Assembly: GCF_016755875.1 (NCBI RefSeq)
Contig: NZ_BNED01000005.1
Coordinates: forward strand, 62,001-126,000
Reading direction: 5' to 3'
Length of the DNA: 64,000 bases
DNA from: Streptomyces spororaveus
GTDB lineage: Bacteria; Actinomycetota; Actinomycetes; Streptomycetales; Streptomycetaceae
Below the pieces are notes generated by a model that saw only the letters and a program-made list of their open reading frames with translations, was not told the DNA's origin and ran no database searches. Both the position numbers and the translations under genes were made by a program. Positions within the stretch are counted from its first letter, which is position 1; each line of letters starts with the position of its first letter. Below, piece after piece: positions 50,453 to 58,821 of this stretch.

Positions 50453-51799
50453 TCAGAGGCGGGCGGCCCGCTTCAGCAGGCCCAGGTCCACGAACTTGAA
50501 GTCGGTGTCGGTACGGGTCTCGCCGTCGGCTCCGGTGGCCGCGGGGGTGTTGTGGCCGTCCTGGACGACCAGCAGGCCGTTCGGGAACCGCTTGCCCAGC
50601 GGTGCGGTCGTGACGGCGGCGCCGTCGCACTCCTGCGAGCCGTCCGGCACGCCGGGCTTCGCGGCGTCGTCGCCTACACGGAAGCCGCGGATGTACGCGT
50701 TGTCGTGCTCGCGGTCGAAGACGGCGAAGGTGTCGTCGCCCTGGCTGGAGGCGAGCAGGTAGCCGCGGCGGCCGGGCTGCTTCGGGTCGCGCCAGATCGT
50801 CAGGCCCTCCACGTCGGCGGACACGTGCCGGCCTCCGAAGCCGGGGTCAGCGCCCGCGTCGCACTCCTCGGTCCCGGGGTTCCAGGTGCCGGGCACGCCG
50901 AAGGAGCGGACCTTCTCGACGAGGCGGGCGGGGGTGCGCAGGTCGGCGTCGAGCTTCCAGATGCCGACGTCCTCCTGACCGGCGTAGAGGTCACCGGTGT
51001 CGGGATCGACGACCATGCCCTCGACCTGGGGCCGCTCGCCGGGTTCGCCGCACGGCGACCAGTTCTGCCTGTTCGGCAGGGTGAAGGAGGCGGGCAGCGA
51101 GGTGGTGCGGACGGTGCGGTATCCGACCTTGCCCCGGGCGTCGGGCAGCAGTTCGGCCAGCGCGAGGTCGGTGGCGTGGCGCCGGCTGGTGACCGCGTAG
51201 GCGCGGCCGTCGCGGCGGTCGGTGTAGGCGGCCAGGCCGTAGGCGGTGCGCTGGTCGTTGACCTCGTCCTGGCCGGTGGAGAAGACCCGCGGGGCGGCTG
51301 CCTCGTCGGTGACGTCGACCAGCGGGGCCGCGGGCCGCTTCGGGTCGATCCGGTAGACGCGCAGCTGGTCGCGGCCGCGGTCGGAGACGACGGCCACGTC
51401 GTGACGGCCGTCGGGGAAGCGGAGTCCGGTGATCAGGTCGACGTTGTTGAAGCGTCCGGGCTTGTCGCCGTCCCCCGGCGGCGGGGGCGCGGGCAGCGAC
51501 TGCACCTGGCGTCCGTCCAGGTCGTAGACGCGCAGGCCGCCCTCCTTGGCGGTGGCGATGACCAGACTGGCGTCGGGATCCTTGGCGTTGCGCCAGATCG
51601 CCGGGTCGTCGGCGTTCGCGTTGCCGCCCGCCTCGTCGTCGAAGAGGGAGGGCGTCTCGACGGAGGCCGTCACCCGGGGCAGTGACGGCGACGTGCCGCC
51701 CCGGTCCGTCCGGGCGTGCGCCGGTACGGCGAGCACGCCCAGGGCCACCATGGCCGCCGCGGCCACGACCGGGGTCCGCCTGCTCGGGATCACGCGCAT
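50453..51799 (-). CDS. Secreted beta-propeller phytase (3-phytase)
   Basis: This 448-aa exported phytase has a signal peptide (RTPVVAAAAMVALGVLAVPAHA). BPP landmarks are ETPSLFDDEAGGNANADDPAIW, LVIATAKEGGLRVYDL, RFNNVDLITG, VVSDRGRDQLRVY, QVEGMVVDPDTGDLYAGQEDVGIW and ADVEGLTIW, ending in LLVVQDGHNTP. The acidic clusters bind calcium and phytate. The start at 51799 has GGAGG upstream. It should release phosphate from phytate outside the cell. A run of three 11-bp repeats upstream resembles a PHO box, consistent with phosphate control. Confidence 0.92.
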   Translation of the reverse strand: MRVIPSRRTPVVAAAAMVALGVLAVPAHARTDRGGTSPSLPRVTASVETPSLFDDEAGGNANADDPAIWRNAKDPDASLVIATAKEGGLRVYDLDGRQVQSLPAPPPPGDGDKPGRFNNVDLITGLRFPDGRHDVAVVSDRGRDQLRVYRIDPKRPAAPLVDVTDEAAAPRVFSTGQDEVNDQRTAYGLAAYTDRRDGRAYAVTSRRHATDLALAELLPDARGKVGYRTVRTTSLPASFTLPNRQNWSPCGEPGERPQVEGMVVDPDTGDLYAGQEDVGIWKLDADLRTPARLVEKVRSFGVPGTWNPGTEECDAGADPGFGGRHVSADVEGLTIWRDPKQPGRRGYLLASSQGDDTFAVFDREHDNAYIRGFRVGDDAAKPGVPDGSQECDGAAVTTAPLGKRFPNGLLVVQDGHNTPAATGADGETRTDTDFKFVDLGLLKRAARL

Positions 51800-52106
51800 C
51801 TTGCCTCCTGTTGGGGGTACGGGGTGGGGCCGGCCGCGGGGTGGCCGGGGTCCTCCGGCGTCCCGCGACGGGCCGCCCCCACGGTGGGCCACGCCCGGGT
51901 GACGACCATGGAGCGGGCATGACGTGCGCATGACGGAGTGGTGAAATCCGGCGGCCACGGGGCTCTCCCGGGAGCTTCCTTAGCGGAACGTTAGATCTGC
52001 GTGGCGGACCTTGTCCGGGTCCGACGGCCGCCGCATGCTCTGGACACTCCCCCAGCGCCGGGGCAGTTCTGCCGTCCCTCATCAGGGACTTCCGTCTGGA
52101 GCCGCC
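51800..52106. other. Divergent phytase / MHS-transporter promoter region
   Basis: This 307-bp region has no gene. It contains the PHO-box-like repeats at 51914-51946 and a moderately AT-rich patch at 51975-52000 (CCTTAGCGGAACGTTAGATC) that may hold the transporter promoter; no unambiguous -35/-10 pair. Confidence 0.6.
51914..51946 (-). promoter_or_regulatory. Candidate PHO box (three 11-bp direct repeats) upstream of phytase
   Basis: Read toward the phytase gene the units are TTTCACCACTC (51936-51946), CGTCATGCGCA (51925-51935) and CGTCATGCCCG (51914-51924), contiguous at 11 bp. Streptomyces PhoP sites are built from 11-bp direct repeats with a GTTCACC-like core; the first unit fits 6 of 7 and the others keep the TCA core. 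Confidence 0.5.
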
Positions 52107-53501
52107 ATGTCCCCGTCCGTCGTCATGCCCGCGTCTCCGCCCGGGGACGAGCGCAGGAAGCGCCGTCTCGCCCTGGTCGGCGGCTCGCTCGGCAATCTCG
52201 TCGAGTGGTACGACTGGTTCGTCTACGCCAGCTTCGCGATCTACTTCGCCGACTCGTTCTTCCCCGGCGACAACCCGACCACCCAGCTGATGAACACGGC
52301 GGGGATCTTCGCCGTCGGCTTCCTGATGCGTCCCGTCGGCGGGTGGATCCTGGGCCGTGCCGCCGACCGGCACGGGCGCAAGAGCGCGCTCACCCTCACC
52401 GTCACCATGATGTCGGTGGCCGCCCTGCTGATCGCCGTCGCCCCGACCTACGGCCAGGCCGGGTACTTCGGCGCCCTGGTGCTCCTGCTCGCGCGGCTGC
52501 TGCAGGGGATGAGCATCGGCGGCGAGTACGCGGCCAGCGCCACCTATCTGACCGAGGCGTCCGCCCGGAACCGGCGCGGCCTGGGCTCGTCCTTCCAGTA
52601 CGTGTCGATGACCTGCGGGCAGCTGCTCGGCCTCGGCATCCTGATCACCCTTCAGCACACGCTGACCACCTCGCAGCTGGAGAGCTGGGGCTGGCGGATC
52701 CCCTTCCTCGTCGGGGCCCTGTTCGCGGTGGTCGTCTTCTGGCTGAGGCGGCGGCTGCAGGAGACCGACGCCTTCAAGGAGGAGACGTCGGCCGCGGGCG
52801 ACGAGGCCCACGACGACAGCACGCGCGGCACGCTCAAGGCCCTGTGGCAGTACCGGCGACAGGCCGGGCTGGTCATGGCGCTCACCCTCGGCGGCACCGT
52901 GGCCTACTACACCTACACCACCTACCTCACCAAGTACCTCGTGGGCAGCGCGGGCATGGAGAAGACCACCGCCACGCTCGTCAGCTTCACCGCGCTGACC
53001 CTCTTCGCCGTGCTGCAGCCCTTCGCCGGCATGCTGTCCGACCGGATCGGCCGCCGGCCCCTGCTGATCACGTTCGCGGTGGGCTGCACCGTCGGCACGT
53101 ACCCGATCATGACCGCGCTCGGATCGGCGTCCTCGTACTGGTCCGCGCTCGGGCTGTCCCTGCTGGCCCTGGTCGTCATCACCGGTTACACGTCCATCAA
53201 CGCGGCGGTGAAGGCCGAACTGTTCCCGACCCGGGTGCGCGCCCTGGGCGTGGCGCTGCCGTACGCGATCGCCAACGCGCTGTTCGGCGGCACGGCGGAG
53301 TACGTGGCCCTGTGGTTCAAGAACAGTGGTCACGAGAAGATGTTCTTCTGGTACGTCTCCGGGTGCGCGCTGATCTCCCTCGTGACCTACGTGCTCATGC
53401 CGGACACCCGCGATGCCGCGCTGAGCCGCGCCGAGGCCGAGGACGACGGCGAGCCCGGGCGGGAGCGGCCGGCGGCGGCGCCCGCCGAAGCGGCACGCTG
53501 A
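52107..53501 (+). CDS. MFS transporter, metabolite:H+ symporter (MHS) family
   Basis: This 464-aa membrane protein has 12 segments. MHS signatures are GGSLGNLVEWYDWFVYASFAIYFADSFFP (quoted as GNLVEWYDWFVYA) at TM1, RPVGGWILGRAADRHGRKSAL in loop 2-3, RLLQGMSIGGEYAASATYL in TM4, and FAGMLSDRIGRRPLL in loop 8-9. The family carries dicarboxylates, citrate, shikimate or betaine-type solutes. GGAG lies 7 bp before the ATG. It lies 76 bp upstream of a two-component system on the same strand, which may control it. Confidence 0.9.
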   Translation: MSPSVVMPASPPGDERRKRRLALVGGSLGNLVEWYDWFVYASFAIYFADSFFPGDNPTTQLMNTAGIFAVGFLMRPVGGWILGRAADRHGRKSALTLTVTMMSVAALLIAVAPTYGQAGYFGALVLLLARLLQGMSIGGEYAASATYLTEASARNRRGLGSSFQYVSMTCGQLLGLGILITLQHTLTTSQLESWGWRIPFLVGALFAVVVFWLRRRLQETDAFKEETSAAGDEAHDDSTRGTLKALWQYRRQAGLVMALTLGGTVAYYTYTTYLTKYLVGSAGMEKTTATLVSFTALTLFAVLQPFAGMLSDRIGRRPLLITFAVGCTVGTYPIMTALGSASSYWSALGLSLLALVVITGYTSINAAVKAELFPTRVRALGVALPYAIANALFGGTAEYVALWFKNSGHEKMFFWYVSGCALISLVTYVLMPDTRDAALSRAEAEDDGEPGRERPAAAPAEAAR

Positions 53502-53577
53502 TCCTCACCCGATGGCCCGGTGGCCCGGCGGGCCGGCTCCCGTAAGCTGCTGCGCCGGGTCACGGGAAGGACTGTCC

Positions 53578-54333
53578 ATGCACGCGCTGCTCGTCGAGGA
53601 CGACGATCGCATGGCCCAGGCCCTCGGCACGGCCCTCGCCCAGCGCGGGCACACCGTGCGCCGGGTCGGGCGCGCCCTGGACGCGTTGCGGCACGTCCGC
53701 GAGGCCGAGTTCGTCCTGCTCGACCTGGGGCTTCCCGACCTGGACGGGCTGGAGCTGCTGCGTCGGCTGCGTACCGTCTGCGACGCGCCGCTGATCGTGG
53801 TGACCGCGCGCTGCGAGGAACGCGACATCGTGCAGGGACTGCGGGCGGGGGCCGACGACTACGTGGTCAAGCCGTTCCGGATGGCCGAGCTGATGGCCCG
53901 TATCGACTCCGTACGGCGCCGGACGGATCCCCACCCGGGCCGCCCGGACCCCTCGGACGCCGCCGCGACCGGCTCCCGGCCCGTGCGTGCCGGTGATGTG
54001 GAGGTGGACCTCGCGGGTCGCACGGTCACGGTGGCGGGAACCGGAGTACGCCTCACTCGACGCGAGTTCGACGTACTCGCCTTCCTTGCCGCCCGCCCGG
54101 ACGAGGTGCATGCGCGCGCGGTGATCCTGGACCGGATCTGGGGTGACGTCTTCCTCGCGGCCTCCCGCTCCCTGGACGTCCATGTGGCGGGTATCCGTGC
54201 CAAGACCGGCCGCTCGGGGCTGGTGCGTACGGTCCGGGGATTCGGCTACCAGCTCGGCCTCCCGGACCCGCCCTCCGCCGACGACGGCTCCGACGACGGC
54301 CCCGACGACGACGCGCGGGACGGCGCGCCGTGA
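53578..54333 (+). CDS. OmpR-family response regulator (TctD-like)
   Basis: This 251-aa protein has a receiver domain with acidic pair EDDD, phospho-Asp in EFVLLDLGLPDLDG, and the Lys in GADDYVVKPFRMAEL. The C-terminal winged helix has VRLTRREFDVLAFLAARPDEV and VDVHVAGIRAKTG-type landmarks (LDVHVAGIRAKTGRSG). The stop overlaps the GTG start of the kinase gene. A role in control of the adjacent transporter and TAXI binding protein is inferred by analogy to TctDE systems. Confidence 0.92.
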   Translation: MHALLVEDDDRMAQALGTALAQRGHTVRRVGRALDALRHVREAEFVLLDLGLPDLDGLELLRRLRTVCDAPLIVVTARCEERDIVQGLRAGADDYVVKPFRMAELMARIDSVRRRTDPHPGRPDPSDAAATGSRPVRAGDVEVDLAGRTVTVAGTGVRLTRREFDVLAFLAARPDEVHARAVILDRIWGDVFLAASRSLDVHVAGIRAKTGRSGLVRTVRGFGYQLGLPDPPSADDGSDDGPDDDARDGAP

Positions 54334-55775
54334 GGCGCAGGCTGCTGGCGGTACTGATGGTGCTCATGGGGGCGGCGGCGCTGCTGCTCTGCATCCCCCT
54401 GGCCGACGCCTACGCGCGCGGGCGCACCGAGCACCTGCTCCTGCAACGGCGCTCGGAGGCCGTGCGGTTCGCCGACCTCGCCGACCGGATGCGCACCGCC
54501 GCCGACCGGGCGGAGCTCTCGGCCGAGATCGGCCGCTACGCCCAGCTGTACGGGGCCGGGGTGGTCGTGGTCGACTCCTCGGGTGCGACGGTGGCCCGGG
54601 CCGGGTCCGGGCCGGCGGCGGAGGCCGCCACGAACGCGGCCACCGACACCGCTTCGGCCCCGGGCGGCTCCGCGGGCGGCTCCACCGACGGGGCGGACGC
54701 CCGACGGCGCGCCCTCACCGGCCGCTCCACCGACCGCCTGCCCACCCTGCGTCCGTGGGGCCCGCGCACCGTCGTCCTGGCCGAGCCGGTGGGCCGGGAC
54801 GAACGGGTGAGCGGGGCGGTCCTGATGGCCGTGCCCACCGACGCCTCCCGCCGGGATGTGACGGTCCGCTGGTCGCTCATCGGCGCCGGGGCCTTCGGCG
54901 CCTTCGCGGCGGCGGCTCTGGTCGCGGCCGGGATCGCCCGCTGGCTGATGCGCCCGGTGCTGGACCTGGACCGCGCGGTCGGGCGCCTGACCGCCGGCAG
55001 CCTGCAGGCCCGGGCCGTGTCCGCCACCGGTCCACCGGAGCTGCGTCATCTGCGGCAGCACTTCAACACCATGGCGGAGGCGATGGCCGACTCCATCGGC
55101 CGCCAGCGCGACTTCGTCGCCGACGCCTCCCACCAGCTGCGCAATCCGCTCGCCACGCTGGTGCTGCGGCTGGAGAACGTCGAGCCGCACATCGCACCCG
55201 GGCCGGGCCTCGCCGAGCACGGCCGCGCGCTGGACGAGGCGGAGCGGCTGGAGGAGCTGCTCGACGGCCTGCTGGCACTGGCCCGTGTGGAATCGGGCAC
55301 GGCGGAGCTGGGCGACGAGGACGTGTCGCGGAAGGTACGGGACCGGGTGACGGCCTGGACTCCGGTCTTCGGCGCCGCGGGGGTGGAACTGGTGGCCACC
55401 GGCCTCGCGGAGGGCCTGCGAGCACGCGCCCTGCCCGACGCGACGGGCCGGATCCTCGACGCGCTCCTCGACAACGCCGTCAAGTTCGTCCCGCGCGACG
55501 GCCGCGTCGAGGTGCGCGCCGCGCCCTCGGTGGACGGGAGCACCGCCGTCGTACGGGTCGTGGACGACGGCCCGGGTGTGCCGGAGGAGCAGCTGCCGCT
55601 GCTGCTGCGCCGTTTCGCGCGTTCCCCGGAGCACCAGAACGTCCCCGGCAGCGGCCTGGGGCTGGCCATCGCCGACGAGATCGCCCGGATCAGCGGCGGT
55701 CGGCTCGACGTCGGCCGCAACGAGCCGCACGGCCTGGTGGTGGAGCTGAGGCTCCCGTCACCTCCGCCCGGGTGA
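54330..55775 (+). CDS. Sensor histidine kinase, partner of the OmpR regulator
   Basis: This 481-aa protein has a first membrane segment (LLAVLMVLMGAAALLLCIPL), an extracytoplasmic domain of about 155 residues, a second membrane segment (GAFGAFAAAALVAAGIARWL), a HAMP, and the HisKA phospho-His in FVADASHQLRNPLATLVL. The ATPase domain has DNAVKFVPRDGRVE, VVDDGPGVPEEQL and GSGLGLAIADEIA. It starts with GTG overlapping the regulator's stop (GTGA). It ends 9 bp before the convergent TAXI gene. Confidence 0.92.
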   Translation: MRRRLLAVLMVLMGAAALLLCIPLADAYARGRTEHLLLQRRSEAVRFADLADRMRTAADRAELSAEIGRYAQLYGAGVVVVDSSGATVARAGSGPAAEAATNAATDTASAPGGSAGGSTDGADARRRALTGRSTDRLPTLRPWGPRTVVLAEPVGRDERVSGAVLMAVPTDASRRDVTVRWSLIGAGAFGAFAAAALVAAGIARWLMRPVLDLDRAVGRLTAGSLQARAVSATGPPELRHLRQHFNTMAEAMADSIGRQRDFVADASHQLRNPLATLVLRLENVEPHIAPGPGLAEHGRALDEAERLEELLDGLLALARVESGTAELGDEDVSRKVRDRVTAWTPVFGAAGVELVATGLAEGLRARALPDATGRILDALLDNAVKFVPRDGRVEVRAAPSVDGSTAVVRVVDDGPGVPEEQLPLLLRRFARSPEHQNVPGSGLGLAIADEIARISGGRLDVGRNEPHGLVVELRLPSPPPG

Positions 55776-55784
55776 GGCGCGGCC

Positions 55785-56780
55785 TCAGCCGTACACCGAC
55801 CGGTAGTAGGCGACCGCGCCGGGGTGCAGCCGGACCTCGCCCGTGGAGATGGCGAACCGGGGCTCCAGCCGGGCCCCCGCCGTCACCTCCCGCAACAGGT
55901 CGCGCCACCTGTCGAACACCACCTGGAGCAGGTCACGCGCGACGCCCTGCGGGACGTCGGCGCGCGCGAGCAGGTAGTTGCCGACCCCGATGGTTCCCAC
56001 CGGCTCGGTCAGCCCGTAGACCCCGGCCGGCAGGGTGACCACCGTGTAGACGGGGCCGTAGCGGTCCCGTAGCGGGCCCACGTGGGCGTCGAGCGGCAGG
56101 AACCGCAGCGTCAGCTCGCGCGCGAGGTCCGCCAGGGCCGGTGTGGGCACCCCTCCGGACCAGAACAGCGCGTCGACCGAGCGCTCGCGCAGGGCCGTCA
56201 CCGAGGCGGCAAGGCCCAGTTGCCGCTCGTCCGCCGCCGATGCGGGTACGGGCGCGGGTGCGGTCGCGGGTGCGCCGCCCAGCCCGGCCGCCCGCAGGAC
56301 CCGTTCCGCCACCACCTGGACCCCTGAGCCGGCCGCGCCCGCCGCGACCGGGCGCCCGGCGAGGTCCGTCACGGAGTTCACGGGGCCGTCCGCGGGGACG
56401 ATCAGGTGCGTGTAGTTCACGTAGACCCGGGCCAGCGCGGTCGCGGCGGCCGGCCGGAGGAACGGCTCCCGCCCCAGCACCGCGTCCTCCGCCACGTCGG
56501 CCATGGCCAGGGCCAGCTCGACGGAACCCTCGTCCAGCTTCCGCAGGTTGTCCACACTGGCCGCCGTGCTCACCGGGACGATCTCGATCCGGTGGCCGCT
56601 CGCGGCGACGGCCCGCGCGAGTGCCTGCCCGAACGCGTTGTACGGCCCGCCCTCGGGGCCCGTGGCGAGCCGGAGCCGCCCTACCGGTCCGGAATCCCCC
56701 GAGCAGCCGGCCGGCAACCCTGCGAGGGCGCCGAGGCCGAAGCCCATCACCCGTCGCCGGGTCACTTCTGCGCTGGTCAC
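55785..56780 (-). CDS. TAXI-family (TRAP-associated) solute-binding lipoprotein
   Basis: This 331-aa exported protein has a twin-arginine stretch (TRRRVMGFGLGALAG) and lipobox LPAGC, then the TAXI fold: RLRLATGPEGGPYNAFGQALARAV, VPVSTAASVDNLRKLDEGSVELALAMADVA (pieces: ASVDNLRKL), VYVNYTHLIVPAD, LAGRPVAAGAAGSG and the late YTVVTLPAGVYG. TAXI proteins normally deliver acids to TRAP permeases, but no DctQ/M-type gene is nearby; a sensory role with the neighbouring kinase is likely. Convergent with the kinase gene. GTG start. Confidence 0.88.
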   Translation of the reverse strand: MTSAEVTRRRVMGFGLGALAGLPAGCSGDSGPVGRLRLATGPEGGPYNAFGQALARAVAASGHRIEIVPVSTAASVDNLRKLDEGSVELALAMADVAEDAVLGREPFLRPAAATALARVYVNYTHLIVPADGPVNSVTDLAGRPVAAGAAGSGVQVVAERVLRAAGLGGAPATAPAPVPASAADERQLGLAASVTALRERSVDALFWSGGVPTPALADLARELTLRFLPLDAHVGPLRDRYGPVYTVVTLPAGVYGLTEPVGTIGVGNYLLARADVPQGVARDLLQVVFDRWRDLLREVTAGARLEPRFAISTGEVRLHPGAVAYYRSVYG

Positions 56781-56958
56781 GGCGGAATCCTAGGCGCACA
56801 TGTCAAGCGACGGACTTCGGGTCGTGGCCCGTCCTGGTCTCGCCGTCTTCCGCGCAGCGGCACTTCCCGCCGCCCGATAAGGTGTTCGACGTTCGTGGTG
56901 GTGCTCGTGTGCCCCACGGAGCTTACGGAGCACGGCGTTATCGGGGGAGCAGGAACAA

Positions 56959-57792
56959 GTGAGCGGGACCAGAGCGGTATTCGGGAGCCGGACGGACTCC
57001 GGCGGCGCGGTGAAGGCGTTCTTCCGCTCCTGGACGGTGGAATTCGAGTACTCCCCCATGGCCGAGCACGTGGAGGACGGGCTCATCACCTGGATGCAGC
57101 GCGCGCGGACCGTGCTCGGTCTCGTCGCCGCCGTCTGGCTGGTCGTGGCGTACCCGCTGAGCAGCGGCGGCGAGGAGTTCGTCCTCGGCAAACTCGTCGA
57201 ACTCGGCCTCGCCTGCGCCGTCCTGGCACTCGGGAGCCTCATCGGCATCACCGTCTTCCTCGTCGCGAGCACCCCCGACAGGCGCCGTGACTTCGCCGAG
57301 CGTCTGCGCAGGCCGATCAGTGCGGCCCTGCTGCTCGTCAGCGGGCCCCTCGCCCTGTGGCTGTCCATCACGACCCTCAAGGGCGAACTGATCAGCGGTG
57401 GAGACCTGAAGGGCTTCTTCTCGGCGATCACGGGCCCCGGGGTCATCTCCTCCGCCCTGGCCTTCGTCGTCCTGGCCGTCGGCTGGATCGCCGCCGTCAT
57501 CGTGGTGATCTGCTCCGTCCCCTACACGCTCGTCTCCTGCTACGCCTGCGTCTTCACCTGCCTGCGGGTCGCGGACGTGCACCAGCTGCTCCCGGCGCTG
57601 CTCTCGCCGCTGCTGGTCTGGTCGCTCTTCGCCTTCCAGGTCTTCAACGGCCCCGACGTCGCCGCGCCCCCGGAGGTGCTCTACACGTTCATGATCGGCG
57701 GCCCGCTGTCGGTGACCGCCCTGTCGGTCTGGGAGGTGCGGCGCCTGCGCGCCCGCCACGGGATCACCCTGCGCACCGCGCTCGGCCGCTGA
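56959..57792 (+). CDS. Hypothetical polytopic membrane protein
   Basis: This 277-aa protein has about six membrane segments (VLGLVAAVWLVVAYPL; LGLACAVLALGSLIGITVFLV; ALLLVSGPLALWLSITTL; ISSALAFVVLAVGWIAAVIVVI; LLSPLLVWSLFAFQVF; FMIGGPLSVTALSVW). The Cys-rich VSCYACVFTCLRVADVHQLLP motif between segments four and five is notable. GTG start after GGAGCAGGA. Not in any family I can name. Confidence 0.8.
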   Translation: MSGTRAVFGSRTDSGGAVKAFFRSWTVEFEYSPMAEHVEDGLITWMQRARTVLGLVAAVWLVVAYPLSSGGEEFVLGKLVELGLACAVLALGSLIGITVFLVASTPDRRRDFAERLRRPISAALLLVSGPLALWLSITTLKGELISGGDLKGFFSAITGPGVISSALAFVVLAVGWIAAVIVVICSVPYTLVSCYACVFTCLRVADVHQLLPALLSPLLVWSLFAFQVFNGPDVAAPPEVLYTFMIGGPLSVTALSVWEVRRLRARHGITLRTALGR

Positions 57793-57843
57793 CCGCCTTG
57801 CGGCACTCGGCCGCACTCCCCCGCTCCCGGTAGCGTCGCCGCC

Positions 57844-58725
57844 ATGCGCTACCACCACGTCGACGTCTTCACCGACCGTCCCTACGGCGGCAACAGCCTC
57901 GCGGTGTTCCCGGAGGCCGATTCGCTGACCGGCGCTCAGATGCGTGCGATCACCCAGGAGTTGCGGCACTTCGAGTCCGTCTTCCTCGTGCGCGACGACT
58001 CACCCGGGCGGCCGCGGCCGCGACGGGCCCGGCGGGCGCGCGTCTTCGACCTCACGGGCGAGCTGGACTTCGCCGGGCACCCTCTCATCGGCGCCGCCGC
58101 GGTCCTGCACGAGCTCCACGGCTCCGCGGACCACGAGACCTGGACCTTGCGCCTGCCCGACCGTCCGGTGGACGTCACCACCGAACGCCGGGGCCCCGGG
58201 CGGTACGCGAGCCTCCTCGACCAGGGCGCGGCCGCCTTCCTCGACCGCCCCGACCCGGACGGCCTGGCCGCCCTCTTCGCCCTCGAACCGGGCGATCTGG
58301 ACCCCTCTCTGCCCGCGGAGGTGATCTCCACGGGCCTGCGGTACCTGGTGCTCCCCGTACGCGGCGACGCGCTGGCCCGTGCCCGGGTCGCGCAACCGCT
58401 CGACGCGCCGCTGGCCCGCCTCGGCGCCGAGTTCGCGTACCTGCTGGACGCCGCGGCCATGGAGGGGAGGCACTGGAGCAACGACGGGCTCCTGGAGGAC
58501 GTCGCGACCGGAAGCGGTGCCGGGTGCGCCGCCGCCTGTCTGCGCGGCCACGGCCGGATCGGCTCCGGGGAGCGGAGCCTGCTGCGCCAGGGCCGCTTCA
58601 CCGGGCGCCCCAGCGTGATGACCGTCAGCGCCGACGGCCACGGCCGGGACATCCGCTCGGTACGTGTCGGGGGCGGCGTCGCCCTCGTCGGCGAGGGACG
58701 CCTGCGCGAGCTCCCGCCGCCCTGA
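57844..58725 (+). CDS. PhzF-family isomerase/epimerase-like protein
   Basis: This 293-aa protein has the two-domain PhzF fold: DVFTDRPYGGNSLAVF at the start, ITQELRHFESVFLVR (region of the catalytic Glu), FDLTGELDFAGHPLIGAAAVL, and the second-half repeats VATGSGAGCAAACL and RPSVMTVSADGHGRDI. Most members isomerise or epimerise small acids; no phenazine genes are near. TAGCGT at 57831-57836 ends 7 bp before the ATG and no ribosome site exists, so the mRNA is probably leaderless. Confidence 0.88.
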   Translation: MRYHHVDVFTDRPYGGNSLAVFPEADSLTGAQMRAITQELRHFESVFLVRDDSPGRPRPRRARRARVFDLTGELDFAGHPLIGAAAVLHELHGSADHETWTLRLPDRPVDVTTERRGPGRYASLLDQGAAAFLDRPDPDGLAALFALEPGDLDPSLPAEVISTGLRYLVLPVRGDALARARVAQPLDAPLARLGAEFAYLLDAAAMEGRHWSNDGLLEDVATGSGAGCAAACLRGHGRIGSGERSLLRQGRFTGRPSVMTVSADGHGRDIRSVRVGGGVALVGEGRLRELPPP

Positions 58726-58821
58726 GGGTCTCCGGGCCGCCCCGGCTCACCTCGCGACCCGGGGCGGCCGGACCTAGGCTGATGGTGTTGCCCGAGCCCT
58801 CGGACGGCGGGAGACCATGCC

